64,000 bases of DNA from G963664115 sp965216035 (GTDB taxonomy: Bacteria > Acidobacteriota > Terriglobia > 20CM-2-55-15), in the NCBI GenBank assembly GCA_965216035.1, contig CBDCFM010000018.1:1-64000 (forward strand), written 5' to 3'. How positions within the stretch are numbered: the stretch's first letter is position 1; every line of letters begins with the position of its first letter. Shown in pieces: positions 7,748 through 16,636 of the stretch. The notes under the pieces were generated by a model, which did not search any database, had not been told where the DNA came from, and was given only the letters and a program-made list of their open reading frames with translations. Position numbers and translations under genes: made by a program.

Positions 7748-9985
7748 ATGTTGACCTTTATCCGAGTCCTCGGCCTCTGGCTCCTGGCAGCCCAGCCGCT
7801 GCTTTCGCAGAACGCCACACCCGACAATGGCAGGCCGTTGGCGGCGATCGACTACGAGACCGCGCGGCTGGAAAGAGTCGCTACGGCCGTTCGAATCACA
7901 GCCGATATATCTCTCGATGGCGTTCTCGACGAACCTGTCTGGGACCTTGCGAGTGGGGCGGGAGATTTCACCCAGAAACTGCCAAACCCAGACCAACCCT
8001 CGGGCGAACGGACCGAAGCCCGGTTTTTGTACGATGATGACAATATTTACGTCGGGGTGATCTGTTTTGACTCGGACAGCGCGAATCGGGTCGTGAGCGA
8101 AATTACGGAAGACTTCAATTTCCGGGCGTCCGACGGCTTCAGTGTAATTCTGGACAGCCTGCATGACCGGCGATCCGGGATGAACTTCATAGTGAATGCT
8201 GAAGGGGCCAAGACCGACCAGCAGATCAATGATGGTCAGTTCAACAACGATTGGGACGCCGTCTGGGACGTGGCGGTCAGTCATACCGATGATGCCTGGA
8301 TCGCCGAGTTCAGGATTCCGTTCAAGACGCTTCGATTTACGAATTCGCCGTCGCAGATATGGGGCCTGAACATGAGTCGGCGGATCCTCCGCCTGAATGA
8401 GGAGAGTTACTGGTCGCCTCTTCCCGTCCGTGACAACGTCAGCCGGCTCTCGCTGGCCGGGACCCTTCAGGGATTAGAGGGGATTCGGCAGGGGCGGAAT
8501 CTCAAGATCACACCCTTTGTAACCGCGGGAGTGACTCAGACTCGACCACAGGCGAATCCTTCTGCAGAATTTGTGACGGATCGAGACTTTGACGGAGGCG
8601 TCGACCTGAAATACAGTTTGACGTCCTCTCTCACGCTCGATGCCACCTACCGGACCGATTTTGCTCAAGTGGAAGTGGACCGGCAGCAGGTAAACCTGAC
8701 CCGGTTCAATCTCTTCTTTCCCGAAAAACGGGATTTCTTTCTGGAGAACTCGGCGACCTTCAACTTTGGAGCCGGAGGCGGTTTTGGCTTCGGCGGCGGC
8801 CGCAATCTGGTCCCGTTTTTCAGTCGCCGCATCGGTCTCGGCCGGACGGGAACACCTATACCCATTGTCGGTGGCCTGCGCGTGACCGGAAAGGTGGGTC
8901 CCTACGACGTCGGATTGATTGACATGAAGACCGAGAGCGTGGGGCAACCCGGGGAATCGAACCGTATCCCGTCAAGCAACTATCTGGTGGGACGCCTGAA
9001 ACGAAATCTCCTGACAAATTCCTGGATTGGCGCCATGACCACGCATCGCGATTCCGGGGTCAATGCCGACCATAATCGGCTCTATGGAACCGATGCACAT
9101 TTCGAATTTTATGGCAATCGGCTCGAGCTGGATTCCTACATACTCTGGAGCGACACTCCGGGGCGATCGGGCCGGAGCCAGGCCCGGTTGTTCGAAACGG
9201 CCTGGCGGGACGATGAGTGGGTCGCCGTGGCGGGGTATGACGAGGTTCAGACTAATTTTAATCCGGAAATGGGCTTCGTTCGCCGTAGAAACCACACGCA
9301 TTACAACGGCGAGTTCTCGTGGTTGCCGCGGATCGAGAGTAGCGAGGTCCTGCGGAACCTGATCTTCGGCCTCGACCTTGATTACTATGAAAACGGAACG
9401 ACCGGGAAAGTCGAGACCCGGACGGGAAGTCTGAATCTCGGCTTCCAGTTCGAAAACACCGGATCCATTAATTTCACCCTCAATCAGACATTCGACCGGC
9501 TTGCGGAGCCGTTTCTAATCCGCGCTGAAACGCCGATCCGGGTCGGGGACTACGGCTACATGGATTATTCGGGGCGCTTTTCAACCGACTCAAGCGCGAA
9601 GATAAGTGGATCCGGCGGGATTGATTGGGGCGAGTTCTGGAATGGACGTTTGCGTTCATTGACCGGTGGCGTCAGCGTCAAGCCGAACTTTCACCTGACC
9701 ATGGATCTCGATTACGAACACATCCTTGTGAAGTTACCCAACGGAGAGTTCACGACGAAATTGGTGGGCGCGAGGATTGCCTACGCGTTCAACCCGCGGA
9801 CTTTTCTCACAGGACTGTTCCAGTACAACGCCAAAACCCGTCAGGTGAGTTCAAATATCCGATTCAATCTCATCCATCGTTCGCTGAGCGATCTCTTTCT
9901 GGTGTACAACGACCTGCGCGACGCGAGTGGTAAAGTTGTCGAGCGGGCGGTGATTGTGAAACTGACGAACCTGTTCAATTTTTGA
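7748..9985 (+). CDS. DUF5916 outer-membrane beta-barrel protein with CBM9-like domain
   Basis: 745 residues and the only uninterrupted DUF5916 copy here. A signal peptide (LGLWLLAAQPLLSQ) is followed by a short linker, a CBM9-like sandwich (about 55-230: SLDGVLDEPVWD, FLYDDDNIYVG, ILDSLHDRRSG, IAEFRIPFKTLRF) and a barrel of roughly 490 residues with LTRFNLFFPEKRDFFLEN and a Gly/Phe-rich loop (FGAGGGFGFGGG). It ends VKLTNLFNF, a C-terminal Phe as in BAM substrates. Carbohydrate or peptide-ligand uptake or binding at the outer membrane is the usual guess; the ligand is unknown. Alternating strand pattern in the last 300 residues supports a barrel. Paralogues at 1-2121 and 40151-42405. Confidence 0.9.
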   Translation: MLTFIRVLGLWLLAAQPLLSQNATPDNGRPLAAIDYETARLERVATAVRITADISLDGVLDEPVWDLASGAGDFTQKLPNPDQPSGERTEARFLYDDDNIYVGVICFDSDSANRVVSEITEDFNFRASDGFSVILDSLHDRRSGMNFIVNAEGAKTDQQINDGQFNNDWDAVWDVAVSHTDDAWIAEFRIPFKTLRFTNSPSQIWGLNMSRRILRLNEESYWSPLPVRDNVSRLSLAGTLQGLEGIRQGRNLKITPFVTAGVTQTRPQANPSAEFVTDRDFDGGVDLKYSLTSSLTLDATYRTDFAQVEVDRQQVNLTRFNLFFPEKRDFFLENSATFNFGAGGGFGFGGGRNLVPFFSRRIGLGRTGTPIPIVGGLRVTGKVGPYDVGLIDMKTESVGQPGESNRIPSSNYLVGRLKRNLLTNSWIGAMTTHRDSGVNADHNRLYGTDAHFEFYGNRLELDSYILWSDTPGRSGRSQARLFETAWRDDEWVAVAGYDEVQTNFNPEMGFVRRRNHTHYNGEFSWLPRIESSEVLRNLIFGLDLDYYENGTTGKVETRTGSLNLGFQFENTGSINFTLNQTFDRLAEPFLIRAETPIRVGDYGYMDYSGRFSTDSSAKISGSGGIDWGEFWNGRLRSLTGGVSVKPNFHLTMDLDYEHILVKLPNGEFTTKLVGARIAYAFNPRTFLTGLFQYNAKTRQVSSNIRFNLIHRSLSDLFLVYNDLRDASGKVVERAVIVKLTNLFNF

Positions 9986-10090
9986 GACGTGAGCAAGAAA
10001 TTCGGTGCTTAACAGTTTCGTCTTGGACCGAAGAGATCATCCTTATTCCACTGAACGCCGCGGCTCCGCCGCTTATTCTTCAAGCCGTTC

Positions 10091-10116
10091 CCCCGCACCG
10101 GTCCCCGGGTGCGGGG
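10091..10116. terminator. GC-rich hairpin between convergent genes
   Basis: Perfect 9-bp arms (CCCCGCACC and GGTGCGGGG) separated by 8 bases lie downstream of DUF5916 and before the convergent amidohydrolase. No T-tract follows, so intrinsic termination is uncertain. Confidence 0.4.
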
Positions 10117-10188
10117 CCTTCTGGGGCTGGCTCCGAAATTTCTTGGATCCTAGTGGGCCCCGCCGTCAGGATGATGGCGGGGGTCGCC

Positions 10189-10221
10189 GGTCGTTCAGAC
10201 AGGATGTCTGAATGAACGACC
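10189..10221. terminator. second hairpin between convergent genes
   Basis: A 9-bp perfect inverted repeat (GGTCGTTCA and TGAACGACC) encloses a 4-bp inner stem (GACA/TGTC) with a 4-base bulge. It lies about 40 bp beyond the amidohydrolase stop and could serve as a bidirectional transcript end. Confidence 0.4.
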
Positions 10222-10262
10222 GAGCGAAACGTTTTATCCCGATCTTTCGACCGAGACTGCCG

Positions 10263-11573
10263 CTAAGGTGCGCTCTCTTGTTCTCGGGCGGCCAGCTCTG
10301 CGTCGAGCATCCTCTGCTGCTCGGCGGCGTCAATGAACCAGCCATTGACGACGACTGCCGCAATGCGCTTCATGTTCGCGATATCGACGAGCGGGTCCGC
10401 TTCCAGCAGCAGGAGATCTGCAAACTTTCCCGTTTCGACGCTGCCGAGCTGATCTTCCATCTCAAAGAGAATCGCCGGATTTACGGTGGCGGTGCGGAGC
10501 GCTTCTTGGGGGCTGAGCCCAGCTTCAACGAGTCCCGCGAGTTCATCCATCAAGCTGCGACTGTCGACGCCGGAGTAGTTGCCCACACTGTAGCCGGGAC
10601 CGGGCCAATCGGTTCCCGCCAGGAGTCTCAGCCCGCCATCGGCCGCCAATCGAGTGATTTCCAGATTGAAGTGACGCGTCCGAAGATTGCCGCCTCCGGC
10701 GCCGCCGGTCGCTCTGGGCCCGCCGAGAGTTGGCGTTAACCAGGTGCCGTTACCGACCAGGTGTCGGATGGTTTCCTCACACCGGGTCCGGTCGATCTCG
10801 ATCGGGGCGGCATCGGGTTCTTCTGAATTCAACGCCTCCGGGTCGGCGGCGCAGGCCATCTGCAAGCCGTTCAAGTGTTCGATGGTCCGTTGTCCCGCAT
10901 CGGATGCTTCAATGATATCCAGACCCGGCTGTAAGTGTCCGTCGACAGGTATACCGAAGCCTTCCGCCTCATCGAGGATGGCGTAAAAGGTCTCGCGATT
11001 GAGTCGCGTGTGGGCCTTCAGGAAATCGACTTGAAGCTCAGCCAGTTGTCGAACCATCTCCCGCCCTTCATCGGGCGTAGCGAGCACCGTGTTCGGGGGG
11101 AGACCGGGGAAGCCTCCGGGGACGCCTTCCAAGCCCTCGCCCGCGATCATCAACCGCGGCGCAACGAGCCCATTGGCGATTGCCTCTCGCGTTTCCGGAA
11201 CCTGCGCCAGCGTGGATCCCATATCGCGCAGTCCGCTCAAGCCACTCGCAACGGCGAGCGGGAGCGCGCGTTCTGCGGCGCGTAAGGCGTGCACGTGCAT
11301 ATCCCAGACCCCTGGGATGAGGAACTGGCCCTGACCATCGATCACACGGGCGCCGGCCGGGACGGCGACGTCATCTGGGCCCACGGCAGTAATCCTGTTG
11401 CCGCTGACCACCACTGTTTGGTCCGCCGTGCGATTGCCCGATTCCACGTCGATGACGGTTGCGTTTTCGATAGCGAACGCGTCGGACACAACACGTGGTT
11501 CGGGTGCCCCACACCCTAAGGGAAATATCGCAATAAGGCTCGCGACAAGCGATATTTTAGAAAGCCGGCGCAT
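10263..11573 (-). CDS. amidohydrolase-family lipoprotein (imidazolonepropionase-like)
   Basis: 436 residues from the ATG at 11573, which has a GAGGAGG site six bases upstream; longer starts at 11588 and 11669 lack this. The signal peptide ends in a lipobox (FPLGCGAPEP). Metal-ligand signatures of the amidohydrolase superfamily follow: DMHVH (HxH), KAHTR, GHLQPG, EHLNG and the final catalytic Asp in AGTDWPGP. The C-terminal composite domain ends GKFADLLLLEADPL, typical of family members that act on cyclic amides or peptides. Substrate not determinable. Secreted lipid-anchored members of this group are frequent in Acidobacteria. Confidence 0.88.
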   Translation of the reverse strand: MRRLSKISLVASLIAIFPLGCGAPEPRVVSDAFAIENATVIDVESGNRTADQTVVVSGNRITAVGPDDVAVPAGARVIDGQGQFLIPGVWDMHVHALRAAERALPLAVASGLSGLRDMGSTLAQVPETREAIANGLVAPRLMIAGEGLEGVPGGFPGLPPNTVLATPDEGREMVRQLAELQVDFLKAHTRLNRETFYAILDEAEGFGIPVDGHLQPGLDIIEASDAGQRTIEHLNGLQMACAADPEALNSEEPDAAPIEIDRTRCEETIRHLVGNGTWLTPTLGGPRATGGAGGGNLRTRHFNLEITRLAADGGLRLLAGTDWPGPGYSVGNYSGVDSRSLMDELAGLVEAGLSPQEALRTATVNPAILFEMEDQLGSVETGKFADLLLLEADPLVDIANMKRIAAVVVNGWFIDAAEQQRMLDAELAAREQESAP

Positions 11574-11833
11574 AAGAAACCTCCTCATTCCAAGCTGAGA
11601 GTTTGAGAAACTGCCCGAACCCGAATTCTCGCTAGTGTGCCATCTCTTGGGGCGCAGCCCAATAGGCACCCTGAAGCGCGCGCTGGCCCTCGAAGACCGA
11701 TGGCTTGAAGAACTTAAGGACCCGGTGACCGCGGCTTAATATCCGGGTCCAACACGTGATACGTCAATTCCTGTCGAATGGAATCGCGACGATGCGTATT
11801 CGTAATTCCTGTACTGGGCTGACGCGTCGTCTT

Positions 11834-12652
11834 TCACTGGGGGCCGACATTTCCCGATTCGATCAACTCCTGATACGCGAATTCCTCAGCGGGAACGCAA
11901 TAGATCTGCTCGTCCCATCGACTGGCTTTTTCGCGGTCCAACCGGAAAACCTTTCTGTCGCTCTCCCAGGGCTGGGTATAGGTCAGCGGATCCGTGATCG
12001 TTATCGTGAGCTCTAACGTAGCCGGATCCAGACGCCGATTGCGTTCCTCGACACGAATCTGCTCGGATTGCGGATAGCCGAACTTATCGATCCAGCTTCT
12101 ATCGTCTAAACCGATAGATTCGACTACGAGAGTGTCTCCCTCGAAGCGACCTACGGAGTAACCGTTCCATTTCGGATAGACTGCGTCCGGCGTCGGAAGA
12201 CTTCGCCCATCGATCCATATTTCGCGCCAGTCATGGCGGTATTCAAAGAACTGGATGATCCTGTCGGGAGTTTGAACGATCTGCCAGGTCGGATGGGGTT
12301 CAGTAATTTCAGCAACGAGATTCCGAACCAAACCCATTGGCTCGCACCTTCCCAAGGGATCGTTCCTCTCGAGTTGCCTTCTGGGTCCGTAGCCCGGCCT
12401 ATTGGCGTCAAACCTGACCTTGCCCTCCTGTGTAAACGGAGCCTCCGCAATCGTGGTGTCCTCTACAGTAGGAACATGGCCAAAGGTGACGAGGGAACTC
12501 TCTCTGTGCCAGTGTCCAGAAAAATCTCGGGGGTCGAAGGCGGCCGCAGCGGCAGGCCGTTCCGAACCCGCCTGCTGTGCCGCTTGACCTATTAAAGAGA
12601 GCAGGACTCCTGCCACCCCTGCAACAAATACCTTGTAATAGACGATGCGCAT
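11834..12652 (-). CDS. DUF6152-partner family secreted protein (set B)
   Basis: 272 residues with a signal peptide (VAGVAGVLLSLIGQAAQQ) and a GAGGAG site. The mature part begins FDPRDFSGHWHRE, continues with NDPLGRCEPMGLVRN, then RIIQFFEY, REIWIDGRSLP, WNGYSVGRFEGDTLVVES and DDRSWIDKFG, and ends with a strand-rich region (LTITITDPLTYTQPW) and YCVPAEEF. This is the fullest example of the partner family in the window. Cys pairs are present in RCEPMG and YCVPAEE. It is transcribed after the DUF6152-like gene at 12736-13194, 83 bp apart. Function unknown. Confidence 0.85.
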   Translation of the reverse strand: MRIVYYKVFVAGVAGVLLSLIGQAAQQAGSERPAAAAAFDPRDFSGHWHRESSLVTFGHVPTVEDTTIAEAPFTQEGKVRFDANRPGYGPRRQLERNDPLGRCEPMGLVRNLVAEITEPHPTWQIVQTPDRIIQFFEYRHDWREIWIDGRSLPTPDAVYPKWNGYSVGRFEGDTLVVESIGLDDRSWIDKFGYPQSEQIRVEERNRRLDPATLELTITITDPLTYTQPWESDRKVFRLDREKASRWDEQIYCVPAEEFAYQELIESGNVGPQ

Positions 12653-12735
12653 TGGAAACTCCTCGATATCAAGTCACATATTGTTATCGAAAGACTCACG
12701 GTGACTCAGAATCGGTGTCGAACAGGAGGGCGAAT

Positions 12736-13194
12736 TCACTGCACGTCTCCGCAGCGGCGGTATGGCGTCGTCGTTGTTCGACATTCCTCGTCACCGGGTT
12801 CGATGGGAAGAAATTGACCGTTCACGAGTACGCGCCGGGCCACACCTACGTTCTCTGCTGTAATATGCGGGCTATACGTCAGCGTCAGCGTGTCCCCAGG
12901 CTTTATCGACGCTCTGGTCCAGCCGCGATCCCGCAAACCGGTAGGCGTAGGACGGAGTGCAATGACCCATGGCTCGACGTTCCCTGTCTGGTCTCTGATC
13001 TCACCCGAGATTTGGGGATGCGGAAAACGAAACGCGAAGTTTGTAGCTACAAAGGTGACTGGGCCGATCAAATTGTCCTGCTGCCAATTGACGAACCCTC
13101 CGTGGTGAGCGAATGTCGCCGATTTCGAGCCGGCCGGCAATACAGCGCCTACAAGCACTATGCACAAGATCAACTGCTTAGTCGAAATCGTCAT
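12736..13194 (-). CDS. DUF6152-like periplasmic protein (set B)
   Basis: 152 residues, signal peptide and then FAHHGGFVNW, the His-His signature of the family. The core is divergent from set A: ATNFAFRFPHPQISGEI takes the place of the usual HMVNPHPE segment, and RDRGWTRASIKPGDTLTLTY keeps the GDTLTLT strand. The C-terminus has two extra Cys (DEECRT and RRCGD). A strong GAGGAGGG site lies three bases before the ATG. It precedes the partner gene at 11834, so this set is in the order DUF6152 then partner. Confidence 0.78.
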   Translation of the reverse strand: MTISTKQLILCIVLVGAVLPAGSKSATFAHHGGFVNWQQDNLIGPVTFVATNFAFRFPHPQISGEIRDQTGNVEPWVIALRPTPTGLRDRGWTRASIKPGDTLTLTYSPHITAENVGVARRVLVNGQFLPIEPGDEECRTTTTPYRRCGDVQ

Positions 13195-13523
13195 TTACCC
13201 TCCTCGTGGGTCGGGTCAATCTTCTCTACCGCGGACGTGCTGATCGACGGGAGGCTTCATCGTGACTCGCAAATTAAGAGCAAGTCGTATAGTGGTGTTG
13301 GTTCTGTGCCCGAGCGGTGTCCGATGGCGAGACTAGCATGAAATGCGTGCTTCACAAAGATAGCCATCCCACGCCGAACATGGTTGCGATTTTCCCCCGC
13401 AGGCAACACGCGCGAATGTTGCGCAGTGGATGGATGAACACTACCGCTTTACACGGAAGGAGGCGAAGCGATCTGGGGCTCCACTCTTGAAAGGCTGGTT
13501 TGCCCGCCCGCCGCCTCCGGGTG
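13195..13523. other. intergenic region upstream of set B
   Basis: It lies between the 3' end of the TRAP operon and the start of the DUF6152-like gene, so it should hold the promoter of set B. No hairpin with a T-tract, RNA gene or open frame with family similarity was found. Confidence 0.3.
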
Positions 13524-14843
13524 TCACACGAGGACGAGGCTGAGCCACGGAAAGGCGATCAGCAGGATTAACACCGCCAGCATGATCGCTGCAAAAGGCA
13601 GTGCCCCAGCGAAGATGTCGTACAGGCTGATCCTGTCGTCGGCAAGGGTCGCCTTGATGACGTAACATGCGATTCCCAGCGGAGGCGTCAGCAGGCCGAT
13701 TTCAGCTCCCACAATGGTGACGATGCCGAACCAGACCAGATCGATCCCGAACGGAGCGAGAACGGGAATAAACAAGGGCACCATGATCAGGATGATGGAT
13801 GTGGTATCCAGGATCGTGCCCATTACGATGAGCAGCAATACGTATATGGCCAGGATGCTGTACAGCCCGAGGTCCGCCTGTTCGATCCAGAGGCTCAGGT
13901 CGTTGGGCAGTCCCGACAAGGCCAGCATGCGGCTGTACATCGTGGCGGCCACGATGAGAAACAGGATTGAGGCTGTGATGTGTCCTATTTCCACCGCGAT
14001 GGACCAGAACCGGGTCCGGTTCAGTTTCCGTTTGAAAAGCGCGGTGACCAGCGCGCCCATGGCGCCCACCGCACCGGCTTCAGTGGGTGTGAACAGTCCT
14101 CCATAAATCCCGCCAAGCACCAGCACGACGAGGACGACCATTGGCAATAGTTTTCCCCCCGCTTCCAGCCAGCCCATGGACTTTTCGATGAGGGCGGCTT
14201 GGGTTTTGGCGTCCGGTCCACCCACATAATTCGGGAGCCAATAGGCCATACAGACGATGGCCACCGAATAGGCCAGCGACAGTAACAGCCCGGGGACGAT
14301 GCCCGCAGTGAAGAGATCCGCGACGGATTGCTCGGCGATGAGCGCATAGATGATCAGCATGACGCTCGGCGGAATCAGCATCCCGAGAACCGAGCTTCCG
14401 GCAACGACGCCAACGGCGAAGCGGGGCCGGTAACCGAAGCGCATCATCTCCGGTACGGACAATCGCGTGAACACCGCCGCTGAGGCAATGCTCACACCGG
14501 TAATGGCGGCGAAAACGGCGTTTGCCGCGACAGTCGCCACGCCCAGGCCGCCGCGCAACCGTCCGAGGGTGACGTTGGCAACTTCGTAAATATCTCGACC
14601 CAGGCCGGATTCGCTGACCAGGAGGCCCATCAATACGAAGAGCGGGATGACGCCGAATACATAGTCCTCGATGCTGTTTGAAGCGGATAGGGTCAGCAGG
14701 TAAATAGGTGCTTCCAGCGTGCCCCGCAGTAGCAGGACGCTAACGAACGAGACCAGCCCCAGAGCTACTGGGACGTAGAGGCCTGCGTAGATCAGAACCA
14801 GGATCGCCAGGACCGAGAGAATCCCGACTTCGAGCCCACTCAT
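13524..14843 (-). CDS. dctM: TRAP transporter large membrane subunit (DctM)
   Basis: 439 residues from the ATG at 14843, which overlaps the stop of dctQ in ATGA; the longer frame starting at 14951 is rejected. About 12-13 hydrophobic segments are visible, with the family signatures GVIPLFVLMGLLVSESG, FAAITGVSIASAAVFTRLSVPEM and GGLFTPTEAGAVGA. The protein is the ion-coupled channel subunit of a tripartite ATP-independent periplasmic transporter, driven by Na+ or H+, importing an organic acid or related solute. Part of dctP-dctQ-dctM. Confidence 0.95.
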   Translation of the reverse strand: MSGLEVGILSVLAILVLIYAGLYVPVALGLVSFVSVLLLRGTLEAPIYLLTLSASNSIEDYVFGVIPLFVLMGLLVSESGLGRDIYEVANVTLGRLRGGLGVATVAANAVFAAITGVSIASAAVFTRLSVPEMMRFGYRPRFAVGVVAGSSVLGMLIPPSVMLIIYALIAEQSVADLFTAGIVPGLLLSLAYSVAIVCMAYWLPNYVGGPDAKTQAALIEKSMGWLEAGGKLLPMVVLVVLVLGGIYGGLFTPTEAGAVGAMGALVTALFKRKLNRTRFWSIAVEIGHITASILFLIVAATMYSRMLALSGLPNDLSLWIEQADLGLYSILAIYVLLLIVMGTILDTTSIILIMVPLFIPVLAPFGIDLVWFGIVTIVGAEIGLLTPPLGIACYVIKATLADDRISLYDIFAGALPFAAIMLAVLILLIAFPWLSLVLV

Positions 14844-15397
14844 CCGCGTGTGTCTTTGCCGTTGAGAGCCACCACATGGTGCCAGGCGAAGATCAGGAAC
14901 TGCAGGGCCACCACCACACAACCCACCACCAGTATCAAGCGCACCGGCCACAGCGGGAAGACGAACAAGCCTTCGTTGCCCGCGAAGTAACCCCGCTGAT
15001 AGGCTTCAATCAAACGGGGAACGCCACCGTAGAGAATGAGTCCTGCGAAGAGTGCGCCTGACAGGTCGAACGCGAAGCCCAGGGCGTGGCCCACCCCGGG
15101 GCGAACCGTCAGTAGCTTGGAGTAGAGACCGTCGGAGCGGGTGATTCTACCGGCCCGAACAGCGGCCCCGAGCTGCAGAAAGACAATACCGACGATGGAG
15201 AGTTCCACCAGTTCGGTCACACCATTGATGGGAGCGTTGAGCAGATACCGGGCCAGCACATCCAGCGTGATTAAGACCATCAAGCCCAGGATCCACACCG
15301 TTCCCAGGTTGTTCAATCCGGCGACCGCAACGGTGAAGGTCTTGTCGAGGAGAGTGATGTTTCCTGCTGCTGGTGGGGTTTCCGCCGGGTCTACCAC
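14840..15397 (-). CDS. dctQ: TRAP transporter small membrane subunit (DctQ)
   Basis: 185 residues with four transmembrane segments (about 20-45, 60-85, 105-130 and 150-175). It contains the DctQ signature LDVLARYLLNAPINGVTELVE. It starts 3 bp after the dctP stop and overlaps dctM, so expression of the three is coupled. DctQ scaffolds DctM in the inner membrane. Confidence 0.93.
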   Translation of the reverse strand: MVDPAETPPAAGNITLLDKTFTVAVAGLNNLGTVWILGLMVLITLDVLARYLLNAPINGVTELVELSIVGIVFLQLGAAVRAGRITRSDGLYSKLLTVRPGVGHALGFAFDLSGALFAGLILYGGVPRLIEAYQRGYFAGNEGLFVFPLWPVRLILVVGCVVVALQFLIFAWHHVVALNGKDTRG

Positions 15398-15400
15398 GAC

Positions 15401-16513
15401 CTACTCTCGATCCCAATGCCGTACGATCGGCTGATCGTTGGCGCGCATGATTTCCATGTAGTCTTCCAGGATTTGTTTTCCAGGCAGGCCTCTTCGCAAG
15501 AGATCCGCCGTCCAGATCTCGGCGAGGTTGGGCATGGAATCCGCCCATTCCCGACGTTGCTCCGGCGTTAAAGTCACCACCGTTCCACCCATGCGCTTGT
15601 AAGTTTCGATGCTTTCCTGGGCGACCTGCATGGAGACTCGAGCCAGTTCATCTCGGTAGTCATCGGCGGTTTCCCCCAGCACGGCTTGGACCTCAGCGGG
15701 CAGCCGGTCCCAAGTGCGTCTGTTCATCGTCAGCACCTTGGAGGTGACGGCTCCCAGCCGGACGTCGACGAGGTACGGAGCCACTTCATAGAGCTTGTAC
15801 GAAACGGCGGATTCCGCCCACGCAATTACACCATCTACCAGACCCGTTGCGACGTTGTTGTAGAAATCCCCCAGGTTGCTGGTCACCCCGGCAGCGCCGA
15901 GTCCTTCCACATAACGGAGATTCAGGCCCACGCCCGCAATTCTCTGGCCGCGATAGGTGTCCAGGGTTGTGTGCGGCTGCGACATAAACAATTGATAGGT
16001 GTCTATGGAGCCCGCCGTGGTGAGATAGACCTGGTTGTAGTCGGACCAGCCTTGTTTGATTGCTGGATAGCGCTCTGCTATTGCGCTCATTGTTCGAGCG
16101 ACCAGGCCAATGTCTGCGCTTACCAGAGGCGTGACATAGCTGAGATTGTAAAAAGGAACTTTGTCGGGATGAAACGGCGTGGTCACGATGCCAATGTCGG
16201 CGAGTCCGTACTGCAGGGCTTCCAGCACCCCCGCGGGTTTGGCCACCGTACCGCTGAAGGCTTCCGTCCAGTCCACGCGGTAGTTTCCGGTTCGGGCCAG
16301 GCGCCGATCCACCTCGGGGATGTAGTAGTCCAGAAAGACGCGCACCCAGAGTGCAGCGGGGGCGTAGCCGCCGATGGCGGTCAAGCGCACAGTCTCCTGG
16401 GCATAAGCGGGGGCGAGAGGGCCGAGAAGGATCACAAACAACGCGGCCACACCCAAGCGAATACCTGCATTGAGCCTATTCGGTCTTTTGATTTCGTAGC
16501 TTTGAACGTTCAA
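15401..16513 (-). CDS. dctP: TRAP transporter solute-binding protein (DctP)
   Basis: 370 residues. The start is TTG at 16513 with a GGGAGGGG site nine bases upstream; no better ATG or GTG is present. A signal peptide ends APAYAQE. Family features include the strand LTAIGGYAPAALWVRV, LEALQYGLADIGIVTTPF, YNNVATGLVDGVIAWAES and the connecting helix VLTMNRRTWDRLPAEVQAVL. It captures the solute in the periplasm. The ligand is unknown; the usual DctP arginine is not clearly placed. First gene of the operon. Confidence 0.92.
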   Translation of the reverse strand: MNVQSYEIKRPNRLNAGIRLGVAALFVILLGPLAPAYAQETVRLTAIGGYAPAALWVRVFLDYYIPEVDRRLARTGNYRVDWTEAFSGTVAKPAGVLEALQYGLADIGIVTTPFHPDKVPFYNLSYVTPLVSADIGLVARTMSAIAERYPAIKQGWSDYNQVYLTTAGSIDTYQLFMSQPHTTLDTYRGQRIAGVGLNLRYVEGLGAAGVTSNLGDFYNNVATGLVDGVIAWAESAVSYKLYEVAPYLVDVRLGAVTSKVLTMNRRTWDRLPAEVQAVLGETADDYRDELARVSMQVAQESIETYKRMGGTVVTLTPEQRREWADSMPNLAEIWTADLLRRGLPGKQILEDYMEIMRANDQPIVRHWDRE

Positions 16514-16636
16514 GCCGTAACCCCTCCCTGCAGTTTGCCCTAGATCCCGCCACCCTTACCGGGTTGCCATGCCGTGGTTGCCCGTGACGCCGCCGTGGCT
16601 AAAGAATGTTCCCGGCCCCCCGCCGGTGCCCTCCGG

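Noticed and set aside
7358..8284. Long minus-strand frame (308 codons)
   Set aside because: Antisense to the intact DUF5916 gene; low-complexity, no family pattern and no ribosome site.
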